From an uncultured Verrucomicrobiota bacterium (lineage in GTDB: Bacteria; Verrucomicrobiota; Verrucomicrobiia; Limisphaerales; UBA9464): DNA of 9,860 nucleotides. Each line of letters starts with the position of its first letter. Position 1 is the first letter of the stretch. A program made the position numbers and the translations under genes. The notes under the pieces are model-generated. The model was given only the letters and a program-made list of their open reading frames with translations, searched no databases and was not told where the DNA came from. The stretch lies in the NCBI GenBank assembly GCA_903930165.1, contig CAIYXO010000221.1, positions 1 to 9,860 on the forward strand, in the 5' to 3' direction. This document shows positions 1 through 8,253 of the stretch, one piece after another.

Positions 1-90
1 CTCTTCGTTCCGCTGGGTCCGGCCGGCCCCTTGGCACCCGAGGCCAAGCCCGACTCCGCCATCGAGCTCGTCCTCGAACCGGCCCGCTGA
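1..90 (+). CDS. C-terminal end of an unidentified protein (partial)
   Basis: Reading frame 1 is open from the first base to a TGA at 88-90 and gives 29 residues ending in IELVLEPAR. The codons have the same G/C-rich third positions as the complete genes, which supports real coding sequence. The tail is rich in proline and alanine (PAGPLAPEAKP) and then turns into an IELVLE stretch that could be a closing beta strand. Too little is present to name a family. It ends 139 bp before the cytochrome c/DUF1553 gene on the same strand, so co-transcription is possible but not shown. Confidence 0.55.
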   Translation, partial: LFVPLGPAGPLAPEAKPDSAIELVLEPAR

Positions 91-178
91 GTCGACTGCT
101 CCGCAGCCTTCGTCCCCGGAGACCAACCCCACCCCGGGCCGAACGGCCAAGAAACGGCGTGAATTGGGCGTCCTCCGT

Positions 179-198
179 TCTGGTCAAGCGGGACCAGA
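179..198. repeat. Perfect 7-bp inverted repeat upstream of the cytochrome c/DUF1553 gene
   Basis: TCTGGTC at 179-185 is the exact reverse complement of GACCAGA at 192-198, with a 6-base loop (186-191). It lies 31 bp before the ATG at 230. No clear T-run follows, so it is a weak candidate terminator for the upstream gene. It could also be an operator or a leader-RNA hairpin. The rest of 91-229 shows nothing I can name. Confidence 0.35.
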
Positions 199-229
199 TG
201 TTCCTAGCTTGATCCGCTTCCTCCAGCCC

Positions 230-3200
230 ATGCGCCCATCCGTGTTCCATCTCCTTCCCCTCGGCTCCGCTGGCAGGCGTCTCGCCGGGCTCGTTCTTTC
301 GGCCGGCTTGGTCGGCTCGGGCGCCCTGCAGGGTGCCTCGGACTTCGCCCGCGACATCGAGCCGATCCTCATCCGGCGCTGCTCCGAATGCCACGGCCCG
401 GACAAGCAGAAGGGCGATCTCCGCCTCGACTCCCGCGCCGCCGCGCTGAAGGCCGCCAAGTCGGGCCGGACCGCCGTCGTCCCCGGCAAATCCGCCGGAA
501 GCGAACTGCTCGCCCGCGTCACCAGCACCGATCCCGACGAGGTCATGCCGCCCAAGGGCCCCCGCCTCACCGACGCGGAGGTCGCCGCGCTCCGGAACTG
601 GATCGACGAGGGCGCCGTCTGGCCCGAGGTGGATTCACGCTCCCATTGGGCGTTCCGGGCGCCGGTCCGTCCGACGCCGCCCGCCGAGCTTCCCGCCGGC
701 TCCGTGGTGCGGAACGAAATCGACCGTTTCGTCCTCGCCCGTCTCGCGAAGGAAGGCCTGTCCCAACGGCCCGAGGCGGACCGCGCCACGCTCATCCGCC
801 GCGTCTCCCTCGATCTCATCGGCCTTCCGCCGACCCCCTCGGAGGTGTCGGCCTTCCTCGCGGATTCCGCGCCGGAGGCCTACGAACGGCTGGTGGACCG
901 CCTGCTCGCCTCCCCGCATCACGGCGAGCACATGGCGCGTGGCTGGCTCGACCTCGCCCGTTACGCCGATTCCAACGGCTACCAGGTCGACCTCGCCCGT
1001 TCGATCTGGCCGTACCGCGAATGGGTCATCAACGCCTTCAACCGCAACCTGCCCTTCGACCGCTTCACCGTCGAACAGCTCGCCGGCGACCTGCTTCCGT
1101 CCCCGACCCCGGAGCAGCGCATCGCCACCGGGTTCAACCGCAACACCAAGGTCAACGACGAGGGTGGCGGTGACGCCGAGGAGTACCGCACCAAGGCCGT
1201 GAAGGACCGCGTCGCCACGCTCGGGACGGCCTGGCTCGGCCTCACGCTCAACTGCGCCGAGTGCCATACCCACAAGTACGACCCCATCACCCACGACGAG
1301 TACTACCGGCTCTACGCCTTCTTCAACAACTCGACCGACAGCGGCAACTACAGCAACGGCCCCGCCGTCGACGTGCCGCGGCCCGACCTTTCCGACTCCG
1401 AGTCCTTCGTCCGGAAGCAGCTCGGCGACGCCCGTCGTGAACTCGCCGCCGAGGAGGCCCGTCTCGCCGCCTCCCGGGCCGCCTGGGAGAAGTCCACCCT
1501 GCGCCAACAGGACGCCTGGAAGGTCCTCCAGCTGACCAACGCCCATTCCACCGGCGGCTCCGGATACACCAACCTCGCCGACGGCTCGTTGCTCGGCGTG
1601 GGCGTGAATCCGATCTACGACACCATCACCGTCGACGCCGCCACCGACCTCACCGGGGTCACCGCGGTGATGCTCGAGGTCCTCCCGGACCCGAGCCTGC
1701 CGAAGAACGGCCCCGGACGCTGGGGCCAGACCGGGAACTTCATCCTCGACGAGTTCGGGCTCTCCGTCGCGCCGGCCCGCGACGCCGACGGCAAGGGGTC
1801 CGTGAACGTCGCCTTCGCCGGGGCCGATGCGGATTGGGAACAGCAGTACTACCGCGCCGAACATGCCGTCGACCGGAACCCCAAGACCGGTTGGGCGATC
1901 GGACCGCGCTTCGGTGAACGTCATGTGCTGGTCGCGCGGCTGAAGGAGCCGGTCGGATTCCGCGGAGGCAGCCGGCTGACCTTCCGCCTCGACCACTACC
2001 ACGGCAACAGCCACTGCGTCGGACGGTTCCGCATCTCCGTCACCACCGCCAAGGATCCCGCCACGGTCTGGCCTTTGGCGGACGACGTCCGCAGGGCGCT
2101 GGGCGTCGCCGTGGCCTCCCGCACGCCGGAACAGGAACGCCTCATCGCCGCCGCGCATCGCGGCTCGTCGCCGGCGATCCGGCGCCTCGACCTGGAGGTC
2201 CACCGCCTGGACCAGAAGGAGCGGCAGCTCGCCGGACAGAAGTTCTCCTCGCTCGTGATGCAGGAACGTTCCGAGCTGCGTCCGCGTGAGACGTACGTCC
2301 ATCTGCGCGGCGATTTCCTCACCCGCGGCAAGGTGGTGGAGGCGGGTGTTCCCGAGGTGTTCCCGCCCCTTCCCGCCGGCGAACCGGCGAACCGCCTCGC
2401 GCTGGCCCGCTGGCTGGTCGATCCGCGCCATCCGCTGACCGCACGGGTGGCCGTGAACCGCCATTGGGAACGCCTCTTCGGCACCGGCCTGGTGAAGACC
2501 AGCGAGGACTTCGGACGCCAGGGCGAGCCGCCGTCCCACCCGGAACTGCTGGACTGGCTGGCCACCGAGTTCGTCCGGACCGGCTGGGACATGAAGGCGT
2601 TGCAGAAGCTCCTGGTGATGTCCGCCACCTACCGTCAGGACGCAGCGACCGACGCCCAACGGCTGGAGAAGGACTTCTACAACCGTCTTCTTTCGCGCGG
2701 ACCCCGCTTCCGCATGGACGCCGAGATGATCCGCGACCACGCGCTGGCGGTGAGCGGCCTGCTCAACCCACGGATCGGCGGTCCCAGCGTGTATCCCATC
2801 CAGGTGCCCAACCTCTGGAAGGAGATCGGCTTCCTCCGTCCGGAGATCTGCATGGACGAATGGCCCGTCAGCGAGGGCCCGGACCTGTACCGGCGCGCGG
2901 TCTACACCTTCTGGCGGCGGGTGTGCACCTATCCGACCTTCGCCACCTTCGATGCCCCGAGCCGCGAGGTGTGCGTCTCGCGGCGTCCACGGACCAACAC
3001 GCCGCTCCAGGCCCTGGCCGCCCTGAACGATCCGACCCTGCTCGAGGCGGCACGCGTCTTCGCCCAGAGAATCCTCGCCGAAGGCGGCAAGGACGACGCC
3101 TCCCGCGTCGACTTCGCCTTCCGCGCCTGCGTCGGACGCTCGCCCACGAAGGCCGAGCGGGAACGCCTCGCCGGCTTCGTGGACCAGCAGTGGAAGGGCT

Positions 3201-3346
3201 ACCGCAACGACCGCCAGGCCGCCGAGGCCCTCGTCGCCGTCGGTTCCGCCCCGCGACCGGCGGACCTGGACCCCCGCCGCCTCGCCGCCTGGATGATGCT
3301 CGCCAACGTGCTCTTCAACCTCGACGAGTCCCTCACCAAGGGCTGA
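230..3346 (+). CDS. Exported planctomycete-type cytochrome c / DUF1549 / DUF1553 (PSD1) protein
   Basis: This 1038-residue protein has the standard PVC 'PSCyt1-PSCyt2-PSD1' order. A hydrophobic signal segment (about 17-36, ending GALQGA) is followed by a class-I-like cytochrome c domain with heme motif CSECH (C51, C54, H55) and a likely distal Met106 in DEVMPPKGPRL. DUF1549 spans about 165-380 (LIRRVSLDLIGLPPTPSE) and contains a second CxxCH, CAECH (C342-H346). A short charged helix (about 392-425) precedes a beta-rich, discoidin-like region (about 437-605, including GPGRWGQTGNF). DUF1553 runs from about 718 to the end (RVAVNRHWERLFGTGLV, ending NVLFNLDESLTKG). I chose ATG 230 because it opens directly on the signal peptide; a TTG at 164 would add 22 unconvincing residues. 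The family is probably periplasmic and redox-linked, but its biochemical role is not established. Its usual partner, a DUF1501 protein, is not adjacent downstream. Confidence 0.93.
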   Translation: MRPSVFHLLPLGSAGRRLAGLVLSAGLVGSGALQGASDFARDIEPILIRRCSECHGPDKQKGDLRLDSRAAALKAAKSGRTAVVPGKSAGSELLARVTSTDPDEVMPPKGPRLTDAEVAALRNWIDEGAVWPEVDSRSHWAFRAPVRPTPPAELPAGSVVRNEIDRFVLARLAKEGLSQRPEADRATLIRRVSLDLIGLPPTPSEVSAFLADSAPEAYERLVDRLLASPHHGEHMARGWLDLARYADSNGYQVDLARSIWPYREWVINAFNRNLPFDRFTVEQLAGDLLPSPTPEQRIATGFNRNTKVNDEGGGDAEEYRTKAVKDRVATLGTAWLGLTLNCAECHTHKYDPITHDEYYRLYAFFNNSTDSGNYSNGPAVDVPRPDLSDSESFVRKQLGDARRELAAEEARLAASRAAWEKSTLRQQDAWKVLQLTNAHSTGGSGYTNLADGSLLGVGVNPIYDTITVDAATDLTGVTAVMLEVLPDPSLPKNGPGRWGQTGNFILDEFGLSVAPARDADGKGSVNVAFAGADADWEQQYYRAEHAVDRNPKTGWAIGPRFGERHVLVARLKEPVGFRGGSRLTFRLDHYHGNSHCVGRFRISVTTAKDPATVWPLADDVRRALGVAVASRTPEQERLIAAAHRGSSPAIRRLDLEVHRLDQKERQLAGQKFSSLVMQERSELRPRETYVHLRGDFLTRGKVVEAGVPEVFPPLPAGEPANRLALARWLVDPRHPLTARVAVNRHWERLFGTGLVKTSEDFGRQGEPPSHPELLDWLATEFVRTGWDMKALQKLLVMSATYRQDAATDAQRLEKDFYNRLLSRGPRFRMDAEMIRDHALAVSGLLNPRIGGPSVYPIQVPNLWKEIGFLRPEICMDEWPVSEGPDLYRRAVYTFWRRVCTYPTFATFDAPSREVCVSRRPRTNTPLQALAALNDPTLLEAARVFAQRILAEGGKDDASRVDFAFRACVGRSPTKAERERLAGFVDQQWKGYRNDRQAAEALVAVGSAPRPADLDPRRLAAWMMLANVLFNLDESLTKG

Positions 3347-3353
3347 CCCGCTC

Positions 3354-4799
3354 CTATTCCAGCAGACCGGCCTCGGCGAGCTGGCGCGCAAAGACTTCCC
3401 CGCGCCGCGGGAAGTACTGCTCGACCAGCCGCCGGACCTCGGGCTTCCAGTGGCTCTCCACGCCGTACTTCTCATACGGCCCGGTCTTGTAGGGCTGCAC
3501 CGTCGCCCGGTACGAACCCCAACGCGCCGCCTCCGCGGGCATGGCCGTCTCCAACTCCGCGGCCAGCGCCCGGAACCGCTCCGCCGCCGCGCCGGCCGAC
3601 AGCGGTCCGCCCGGCCCCAGGAGCTCCCGTGCCCGCAGCCCGAACGCCCGGCGGAACTCCGCGTTCTTCCGGAGTCGCTGGAAGATCCACGAGGGCGACT
3701 CGGCCGCATCCTCCGCGATCCGCGAGTCCTCCGGCGACTCCAGCGTGCGCTCGCCGTCCCAGACGAAGAAACGGAATCCGCCCACCGGAACGCGCCGACG
3801 CGCGGCATACCAGTTCGAGGCGCCATCCCAGTCGCCGTTGGCGCCATAGAGGTTCAGGACCATGTAGTCGATGAACGCAGGGACATCGAGCAGGCCGCGG
3901 ATCTCCGCCCAGACGCCGGGATCCTCCGCGGCGGGCGCCATCGCCATCAGCCGTCGCCAGGCGGTGTCGTCCCCGGAAAGCACCTTGTCCGCGTTGCGGG
4001 AATCCCAGTCCTTGGGCCGTCCACCGAGCCGTTCCGCCGCGAAGTGTTCGTCGGGACGTTCGACCAGGTTGTACACGCCCCAATAGAGGCCGTTGAGGGC
4101 GACGTGCACGAAGCGGCCCCTCGGGGCCGGGTGGCCCATGACCGCATGGCTGCGGCGCATCCATTCGTCCCTCAGGTAGTCGGCCCGCCTCCGTTCCTCG
4201 CCGCTCCAGTGCAGCCACGAGTTGTTGTTCCCCCCGCGGAGGACCAGCGTCTCGAAGCTCCCGGAACCTCCGCCGAAGAGCGGATACTCCAGCCGCGGGG
4301 CCCCGTACCGCCCACGGAAGACGAGTCGCAGCGAATGCTTCGGCGACTCCTCGGGACGACGGTTCCAACCGCCTTGGATCCGGACGCCGCACGCCGTCTC
4401 GAATCCCTTCTCCGTCGGGCCGGCGGGTCCCGTCCAACGGATCCGCGCCTTCCTTTCCCACTCCTCGCCCGACTCCATCGGATGCGAGTAGATCCCCCGT
4501 TCGACTCCGAGCAGGTCTTCGGGATCGAGTTTCACCTCCAGCACCGGCAACGACTCGAAGGCCTCTCGGAGGGCCTTCCGGTCCGCTCCGGGGTCCATCG
4601 CGTAGTGGACCGGAACCGGCCGCCCCTCGCGTCGGCCCCAGGACGTCGGCCATCCCTCGCCGGTCTGTCCCATCCATGCGTCATACCGGTCGGCCTCGAC
4701 ACCCGTTCCCGATGCCAGGCACATCGCCAATGCGATCACGGCACGACATCCGGGACGCCGTCGGTCGGAAGTGTCACGGTCCGGTAGCGAAGTGGTCAC
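3354..4799 (-). CDS. Secreted CotH-type kinase-like protein, compact form
   Basis: Starting at GTG 4799, this 481-residue protein has a plausible signal peptide: basic RRRPGCR (13-19), hydrophobic AVIALAMCLAS (20-30), and then GTGVEA. The CotH-like region includes MDPGADRKALREAF (68-81), GVRIQGGWNRRPEESPKHS (138-156), LRGGNNNSW (187-195), RDEWMRRSHAVMGHP (210-224), FVHVALNGLYWGVYNLVERPDEHF (230-253), GANGDWDGASNWY (319-331) and FRFFVWDGERTL (342-353). In this atypical kinase fold, N321/D323/N329 and D348 are the likely catalytic or metal-binding positions, by analogy with Bacillus CotH spore-coat kinases. Related PVC proteins usually carry lamin-tail and chitobiase-C-like domains before this region; here they are absent. 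The gene lies 89 bp downstream of the peptidase gene on the same strand and may be co-transcribed with it. Start choice is uncertain: an internal GTG within the hydrophobic segment (V21) and ATG (M26) are alternatives. Substrate is unknown. Confidence 0.88.
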   Translation of the reverse strand: MTTSLPDRDTSDRRRPGCRAVIALAMCLASGTGVEADRYDAWMGQTGEGWPTSWGRREGRPVPVHYAMDPGADRKALREAFESLPVLEVKLDPEDLLGVERGIYSHPMESGEEWERKARIRWTGPAGPTEKGFETACGVRIQGGWNRRPEESPKHSLRLVFRGRYGAPRLEYPLFGGGSGSFETLVLRGGNNNSWLHWSGEERRRADYLRDEWMRRSHAVMGHPAPRGRFVHVALNGLYWGVYNLVERPDEHFAAERLGGRPKDWDSRNADKVLSGDDTAWRRLMAMAPAAEDPGVWAEIRGLLDVPAFIDYMVLNLYGANGDWDGASNWYAARRRVPVGGFRFFVWDGERTLESPEDSRIAEDAAESPSWIFQRLRKNAEFRRAFGLRARELLGPGGPLSAGAAAERFRALAAELETAMPAEAARWGSYRATVQPYKTGPYEKYGVESHWKPEVRRLVEQYFPRRGEVFARQLAEAGLLE

Positions 4800-4888
4800 G
4801 GCGCCAGCATGACGCCGGATTCCCGGAGGTTTGAACCTGGAAATCGGAGGACGGCGGCGCCCGCCCCGGCCACACCTCCCCTCCAGGA

Positions 4889-7078
4889 TCAGCGCGTGAT
4901 CCCCACCTGCGACATCAGCCAGGCGTACTCGAAGGAGACCTCCTTCAACCTGTCGTAACGCCCGCTCGCCCCGCCGTGTCCCGCGCCCATGTTGCACTTC
5001 AACAGCAGCGGACGGTCGTCCGTCTTCAGCGTCCGCAGCTTCGCCACGTACTTCGCCGGCTCCCAGTACATCACCTGGCTGTCGTTCAGGCTCGTGGTCA
5101 CCAGCATCGCCGGATAGGCGCCACGCTTCAGGTTGTCGTAGGGACTGTACGACCTCATGTAGTCGAAGGCGGCCTTCTCGTTCGGGTTCCCCCACTCCAG
5201 GTACTCGCCGACCGTCAACGGCAGGCTCGCGTCCATCATGGTGTTCATCACGTCCACGAAGGGCACCGCCGAATGGACCGCCCGGAACAGGTCCGGTCGC
5301 AGGTTCACCACCGCCCCCATCAGCAATCCGCCGGCGCTGCCGCCCTCGATCACCAGCCGGTCCGGGGCGCTCAACCCCTCCTTCACCAGCCACTCCGCGC
5401 AGTCGACGAAGTCGTGGAAGGTGTTCTTCTTGCGCATCAGCATCCCGTCGTCGTGCCAGGCCTCGCCGAGCTCGTTGCCGCCGCGGATGTGCGCGATCAC
5501 GTACACCATGCCGCGGTCCAGCAGCGAGAGCCGCGCGACCGAGAACGAGGCTTCCATCCCGATGCCGTAGGACCCGTAGCCGTACAGGAAGCACGGGGCC
5601 TTGCCGTCCAGCTTCACGTCCTTGCGCCGGACCACCGACATCGGCACCCGCACGCCGTCCCGCGCGGTCGCCCAACGGCGCTCGGTCACGTAGTCCGCGG
5701 GATCGAACTTCCCGAGCACCGGCGTGCGCTTCAGGAGCTTCAAGGTGCCCGTCGCCAGGTCGCAGTCGTACACGCCCTGCGGTGTGGCCATCGACTGGTA
5801 GGACATGCGGAACGCCTTCGCATCGGCCTCGGGCGTCCCGGTCGCCCCGGCCGCATACACCGGCTCGGGAAACGCCACGTCGCGCCAGCCGCCGCTCCGG
5901 CGGTCGTGGATCCGCAGACGCGTCAACGCCTCGCGCTGCTCCTGCACCACCAGGTGGTCCCGGAACATCTCCATGCCCTCGAGCAACACGTCCGCCCGAT
6001 GCGGGACCAGTTCCGTCCACCGGTCCGGTGTCTCCACCGGCGCGGTCACCAGCCGGAAGTTCTTCGCGTCGCGGTTGGTCCTCAGGAAGAGCACGCCATC
6101 CCGGTGCTCGACCTCGTACTTGTGACCCTTTTCCCGGGGCAGCACCGGCCGGAACGTCCCGCCCGGCTCCGAGGTCGACAGGATCCTCTGTTCCCAGGTG
6201 TCCGTGCTCTGGAACGTGCACACCCACCAGCGCCGGTCCTTCGTCCGGCCCACCGCCACGGAGAAAAGTTCGTCCGGCTCCACCAGGATGCGCTCGGCCT
6301 TGCCGCCCTCCACGGGACGTCGCCACAGTTCGTTGCTGCGCTTGGTCACCGGATCCTCCGTGGAATAGACCACGGTCCGTCCGTCGGAGGACCATTCGAA
6401 CGAGGTCACACGCTCCGCCAACGCCTCCGAGGTCCGGCCGGTCGTCAGGTCCTTCCGGTAAAGGGTGTACTGGCGGAAGCCGGTCACGTCGGTGCTGTAG
6501 AGCAGCTGCCTGCCGTCGTCGCTGAGCTCGAATCCGCCCAGCGAGAGGAACGTGTGACCGGTCGCGAGCGCGTTCAGGTCGAGCAGGACTTCCTCCGCCG
6601 CGTCGGCCAACGCGGCGCCGTCCGCACCCGCCTTGCGTCGGCAATGGATCGCATACTGCCGGCCTTCCTCCGTCCGCGTGTAGTACACGTGAGAGCCCCG
6701 CCGCAAAGGCACCGTCAGGTCGGTCTGCTGGATGCGCGCCAGCATCTCGCGGTAGAGGGACTCCCCGAAGGCCTTCACCTCCGGCGTGCTCGCCTCGGTG
6801 TAGGCGTTCTCCGCCTCCAGGTGCCGGATCACCTCCGGATCCGACTTCTCCCGCAGCCAAAACCACGGGTCGTCCACCTTCTCGCCATGCCAGTCGGAGA
6901 GATGGCGGACCTGCTTCGCCATCGGCGGACGCAGGGACGTGGCCGGCGTCGTCGCCGCGGGATTCGTGGACTTCGGGGTTTCGGACATGACGTTGGGAAG
7001 GAGGGCGAGGAACGCGCCGGCGAGGAGGATCCGGGCCGGATGGAATGGCTGGAAGGACCGGGGCTCGCTGGGCGGCAT
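4889..7078 (-). CDS. ptrB: Oligopeptidase B-type prolyl oligopeptidase (S9A serine peptidase)
   Basis: This 729-residue enzyme would cleave short peptides, in oligopeptidase B typically after Arg/Lys. The N-terminal part of the catalytic shell begins around MAKQVRHLSDWHGEKVDDPWFWLRE (53-77). A seven-bladed propeller follows (about 125-450). The C-terminal alpha/beta hydrolase has FLYGYGSYG (497-505, oxyanion-hole Tyr), IAHIRGGNELGEAWHDDGM (528-546), KKNTFHDFVDCAEWL (550-564) and nucleophile motif EGGSAGG with Ser581. Asp666 (TSLNDSQVMYWEPAKY) and His701 (GAGHGG) complete an intact triad. Size is slightly above the usual ~690 because about 50 residues precede the conserved start. They include a hydrophobic stretch, ARILLAGAFLALLP (15-28), that may be a signal peptide, though no clear AxA cleavage site is visible. 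Starting at ATG 6988 (M31) would make a cytoplasmic enzyme. The start is therefore uncertain; the family call is firm. Confidence 0.93.
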   Translation of the reverse strand: MPPSEPRSFQPFHPARILLAGAFLALLPNVMSETPKSTNPAATTPATSLRPPMAKQVRHLSDWHGEKVDDPWFWLREKSDPEVIRHLEAENAYTEASTPEVKAFGESLYREMLARIQQTDLTVPLRRGSHVYYTRTEEGRQYAIHCRRKAGADGAALADAAEEVLLDLNALATGHTFLSLGGFELSDDGRQLLYSTDVTGFRQYTLYRKDLTTGRTSEALAERVTSFEWSSDGRTVVYSTEDPVTKRSNELWRRPVEGGKAERILVEPDELFSVAVGRTKDRRWWVCTFQSTDTWEQRILSTSEPGGTFRPVLPREKGHKYEVEHRDGVLFLRTNRDAKNFRLVTAPVETPDRWTELVPHRADVLLEGMEMFRDHLVVQEQREALTRLRIHDRRSGGWRDVAFPEPVYAAGATGTPEADAKAFRMSYQSMATPQGVYDCDLATGTLKLLKRTPVLGKFDPADYVTERRWATARDGVRVPMSVVRRKDVKLDGKAPCFLYGYGSYGIGMEASFSVARLSLLDRGMVYVIAHIRGGNELGEAWHDDGMLMRKKNTFHDFVDCAEWLVKEGLSAPDRLVIEGGSAGGLLMGAVVNLRPDLFRAVHSAVPFVDVMNTMMDASLPLTVGEYLEWGNPNEKAAFDYMRSYSPYDNLKRGAYPAMLVTTSLNDSQVMYWEPAKYVAKLRTLKTDDRPLLLKCNMGAGHGGASGRYDRLKEVSFEYAWLMSQVGITR

Positions 7079-7178
7079 GGACGGAAAATTCGGCGGACCA
7101 CCGCATTCTGCAAGACCCGACATGTCCCGCGCACCGGTGTTGGCGACGCCGGTCCCGTTCGTCCACGCTCGGGTCCGG
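7079..7178. promoter_or_regulatory. Divergent intergenic region between peptidase and dehydrogenase genes
   Basis: These 100 bp separate the starts of two divergently transcribed genes and must hold both 5' ends if the starts chosen here are right. No convincing -35/-10 pair stands out. The only AT-rich patch is GAAAATTC at 7084-7091, immediately in front of the peptidase start, where it could serve as an unstructured leader. No operator-like palindrome longer than a few bases was seen. The call rests on gene orientation, not on a recognised motif. Confidence 0.4.
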
Positions 7179-8153
7179 ATGACGCCACTCCGCATCTACG
7201 TCGACTTCGTCCCCCCGCCCAAGGCCATGGCCCTGCTCCGGGAGGCCACCGCCGGACACGAACTTCTCTTCGCCCGCAACCCGACGTCCTCGGTCCTCGC
7301 CAAGGCGGAGCGGGACCCGCAGATCGACACCGCGGACGTCGCCTTCGGCCAGCCCGACACCCAGGCCGTGCTCGGCTCTGCGCGTCTCCGCTGGGTCCAC
7401 GTCAGCTCCTCCGGCATCACCCGCTACGACACGCCCGAGGTCCTCCAGGCGCTCCGGGCCCGCGGCGTCCTCCTCAGCAACAGCGCCTCGGTCTATGCCG
7501 AGGCCTGTGCGCTCCAGTCGCTGGCCTTCCTGCTCGCGCACTCCCGCGTCCTGCCCCGGGCCCTCGCCTCGCGGACCCCGAACGGTTCGCCCGAATGGAA
7601 CGACCTGCGGCAGTCCTGCGTGCCTCCCCGGGGCCAACGCATCCTCATCGTCGGCTTCGGCGCCATCGCCCGGCGGCTCGCCGAGTTCCTCCGCCCGCTC
7701 GGTCCCGAGGTCGTCGCCCACCGCCGAAGTCCCCGCGGCGACGAAGGCATACCGGTGGTCGGCCCCGAGGGACTCGCCGAGGCGCTCGCGTGGGCCGACC
7801 ACGTCGTGGACATCCTGCCCGAGAGCGGCGAGACGCGCGGATTCTTCGGTGCGGAACGTTTCGCCACGATGAGGCGCGGGGTCGTGTTCCAGAACATCGG
7901 ACGCGGCGCCACCGTGGACCAGGACGCACTGCTCGCAGCCCTGCGTTCCGGCCATGTCGCGGCCGCGTGGCTTGACGTCACCAGCCCGGAACCGCTTCCC
8001 GAAGGACATCCGCTCCTGTCCGAACCCAACTGCCACATCACCCCGCACATCGCAGGCGGACATGTCGACGAATCGGTCACCCTGGTGCGCCACTTCGCCG
8101 ACAACCTCGCCCGATTCGTGGCCGGAAACCCGCTCTCGGACCGCGTGGCCTGA
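7179..8153 (+). CDS. NAD(P)-dependent D-2-hydroxyacid dehydrogenase family protein
   Basis: This 324-residue cytoplasmic oxidoreductase would interconvert a 2-keto acid and its D-2-hydroxy acid. The substrate-binding part includes RWVHVSSSGITRYDTPEV (71-88). The Rossmann domain begins at ILIVGFGAIARRLAEFL (155-171), with nucleotide motif GFGAIA (159-164). The family catalytic trio is intact: Arg242 in QNIGRGATVDQDAL, Glu271 in DVTSPEPLPEGHPL and His290 in CHITPHIAGG. The length is normal and the tail (ARFVAGNPLSDRVA) is typical. ATG 7179 was chosen because the first beta strand (LRIYVDFVPPP) starts at once; an ATG at 7122 would add 19 residues lacking family character. The sequence does not reveal the substrate; glyoxylate/hydroxypyruvate reductase or phosphoglycerate dehydrogenase-like roles are possible. 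It is divergent from the peptidase gene, and no partner enzyme is adjacent. Confidence 0.92.
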   Translation: MTPLRIYVDFVPPPKAMALLREATAGHELLFARNPTSSVLAKAERDPQIDTADVAFGQPDTQAVLGSARLRWVHVSSSGITRYDTPEVLQALRARGVLLSNSASVYAEACALQSLAFLLAHSRVLPRALASRTPNGSPEWNDLRQSCVPPRGQRILIVGFGAIARRLAEFLRPLGPEVVAHRRSPRGDEGIPVVGPEGLAEALAWADHVVDILPESGETRGFFGAERFATMRRGVVFQNIGRGATVDQDALLAALRSGHVAAAWLDVTSPEPLPEGHPLLSEPNCHITPHIAGGHVDESVTLVRHFADNLARFVAGNPLSDRVA

Positions 8154-8168
8154 ACGGGACGGTGTGCA

Positions 8169-8183
8169 AGGGATCGGCACGCG
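8169..8183 (+). repeat. Copy 1 of a 15-bp sequence found just after two stop codons
   Basis: AGGGATCGGCACGCG occurs here, 15 bases after the dehydrogenase TGA. It occurs again at 9613-9627, 11 bases after the DUF1080 TGA. Both stop codons are also followed by ACGG. The match is exact over all 15 bases, and both copies have the same orientation relative to the upstream gene. Confidence 0.6.
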
Positions 8184-8253
8184 GACACACCAGACCTCCG
8201 GTGGACGGAGAGGAAACCGCAGCCTGGCGGCCGCGGCAGCCGAAGTCCTTCGG

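Noticed and set aside
635..3847. A 1070-codon open frame on the minus strand, antisense to the cytochrome c/DUF1553 gene
   Set aside because: Its translation is rich in Arg/Gly/Val without domain motifs, while the opposite strand encodes a well-recognised multidomain protein. Long antisense frames arise readily at this GC content and codon bias.
4827..4838. Short palindrome AGGTT-TG-AACCT between the peptidase and CotH-like genes
   Set aside because: A 5-bp stem with a 2-base centre is easily met by chance. The adjoining text resembles 9665-9681 only loosely, so I do not call an operator or repeat.
4853..4865. GGCGG/CCGCC hairpin after the peptidase stop codon
   Set aside because: Five GC pairs with a 3-base loop are expected at this composition, and no proper T-run follows on the minus strand.
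4976..7975. A 999-codon plus-strand frame antisense to the peptidase gene
   Set aside because: It is His/Arg/Val-rich with no family motif, and it overlaps two firmly identified genes in other frames.
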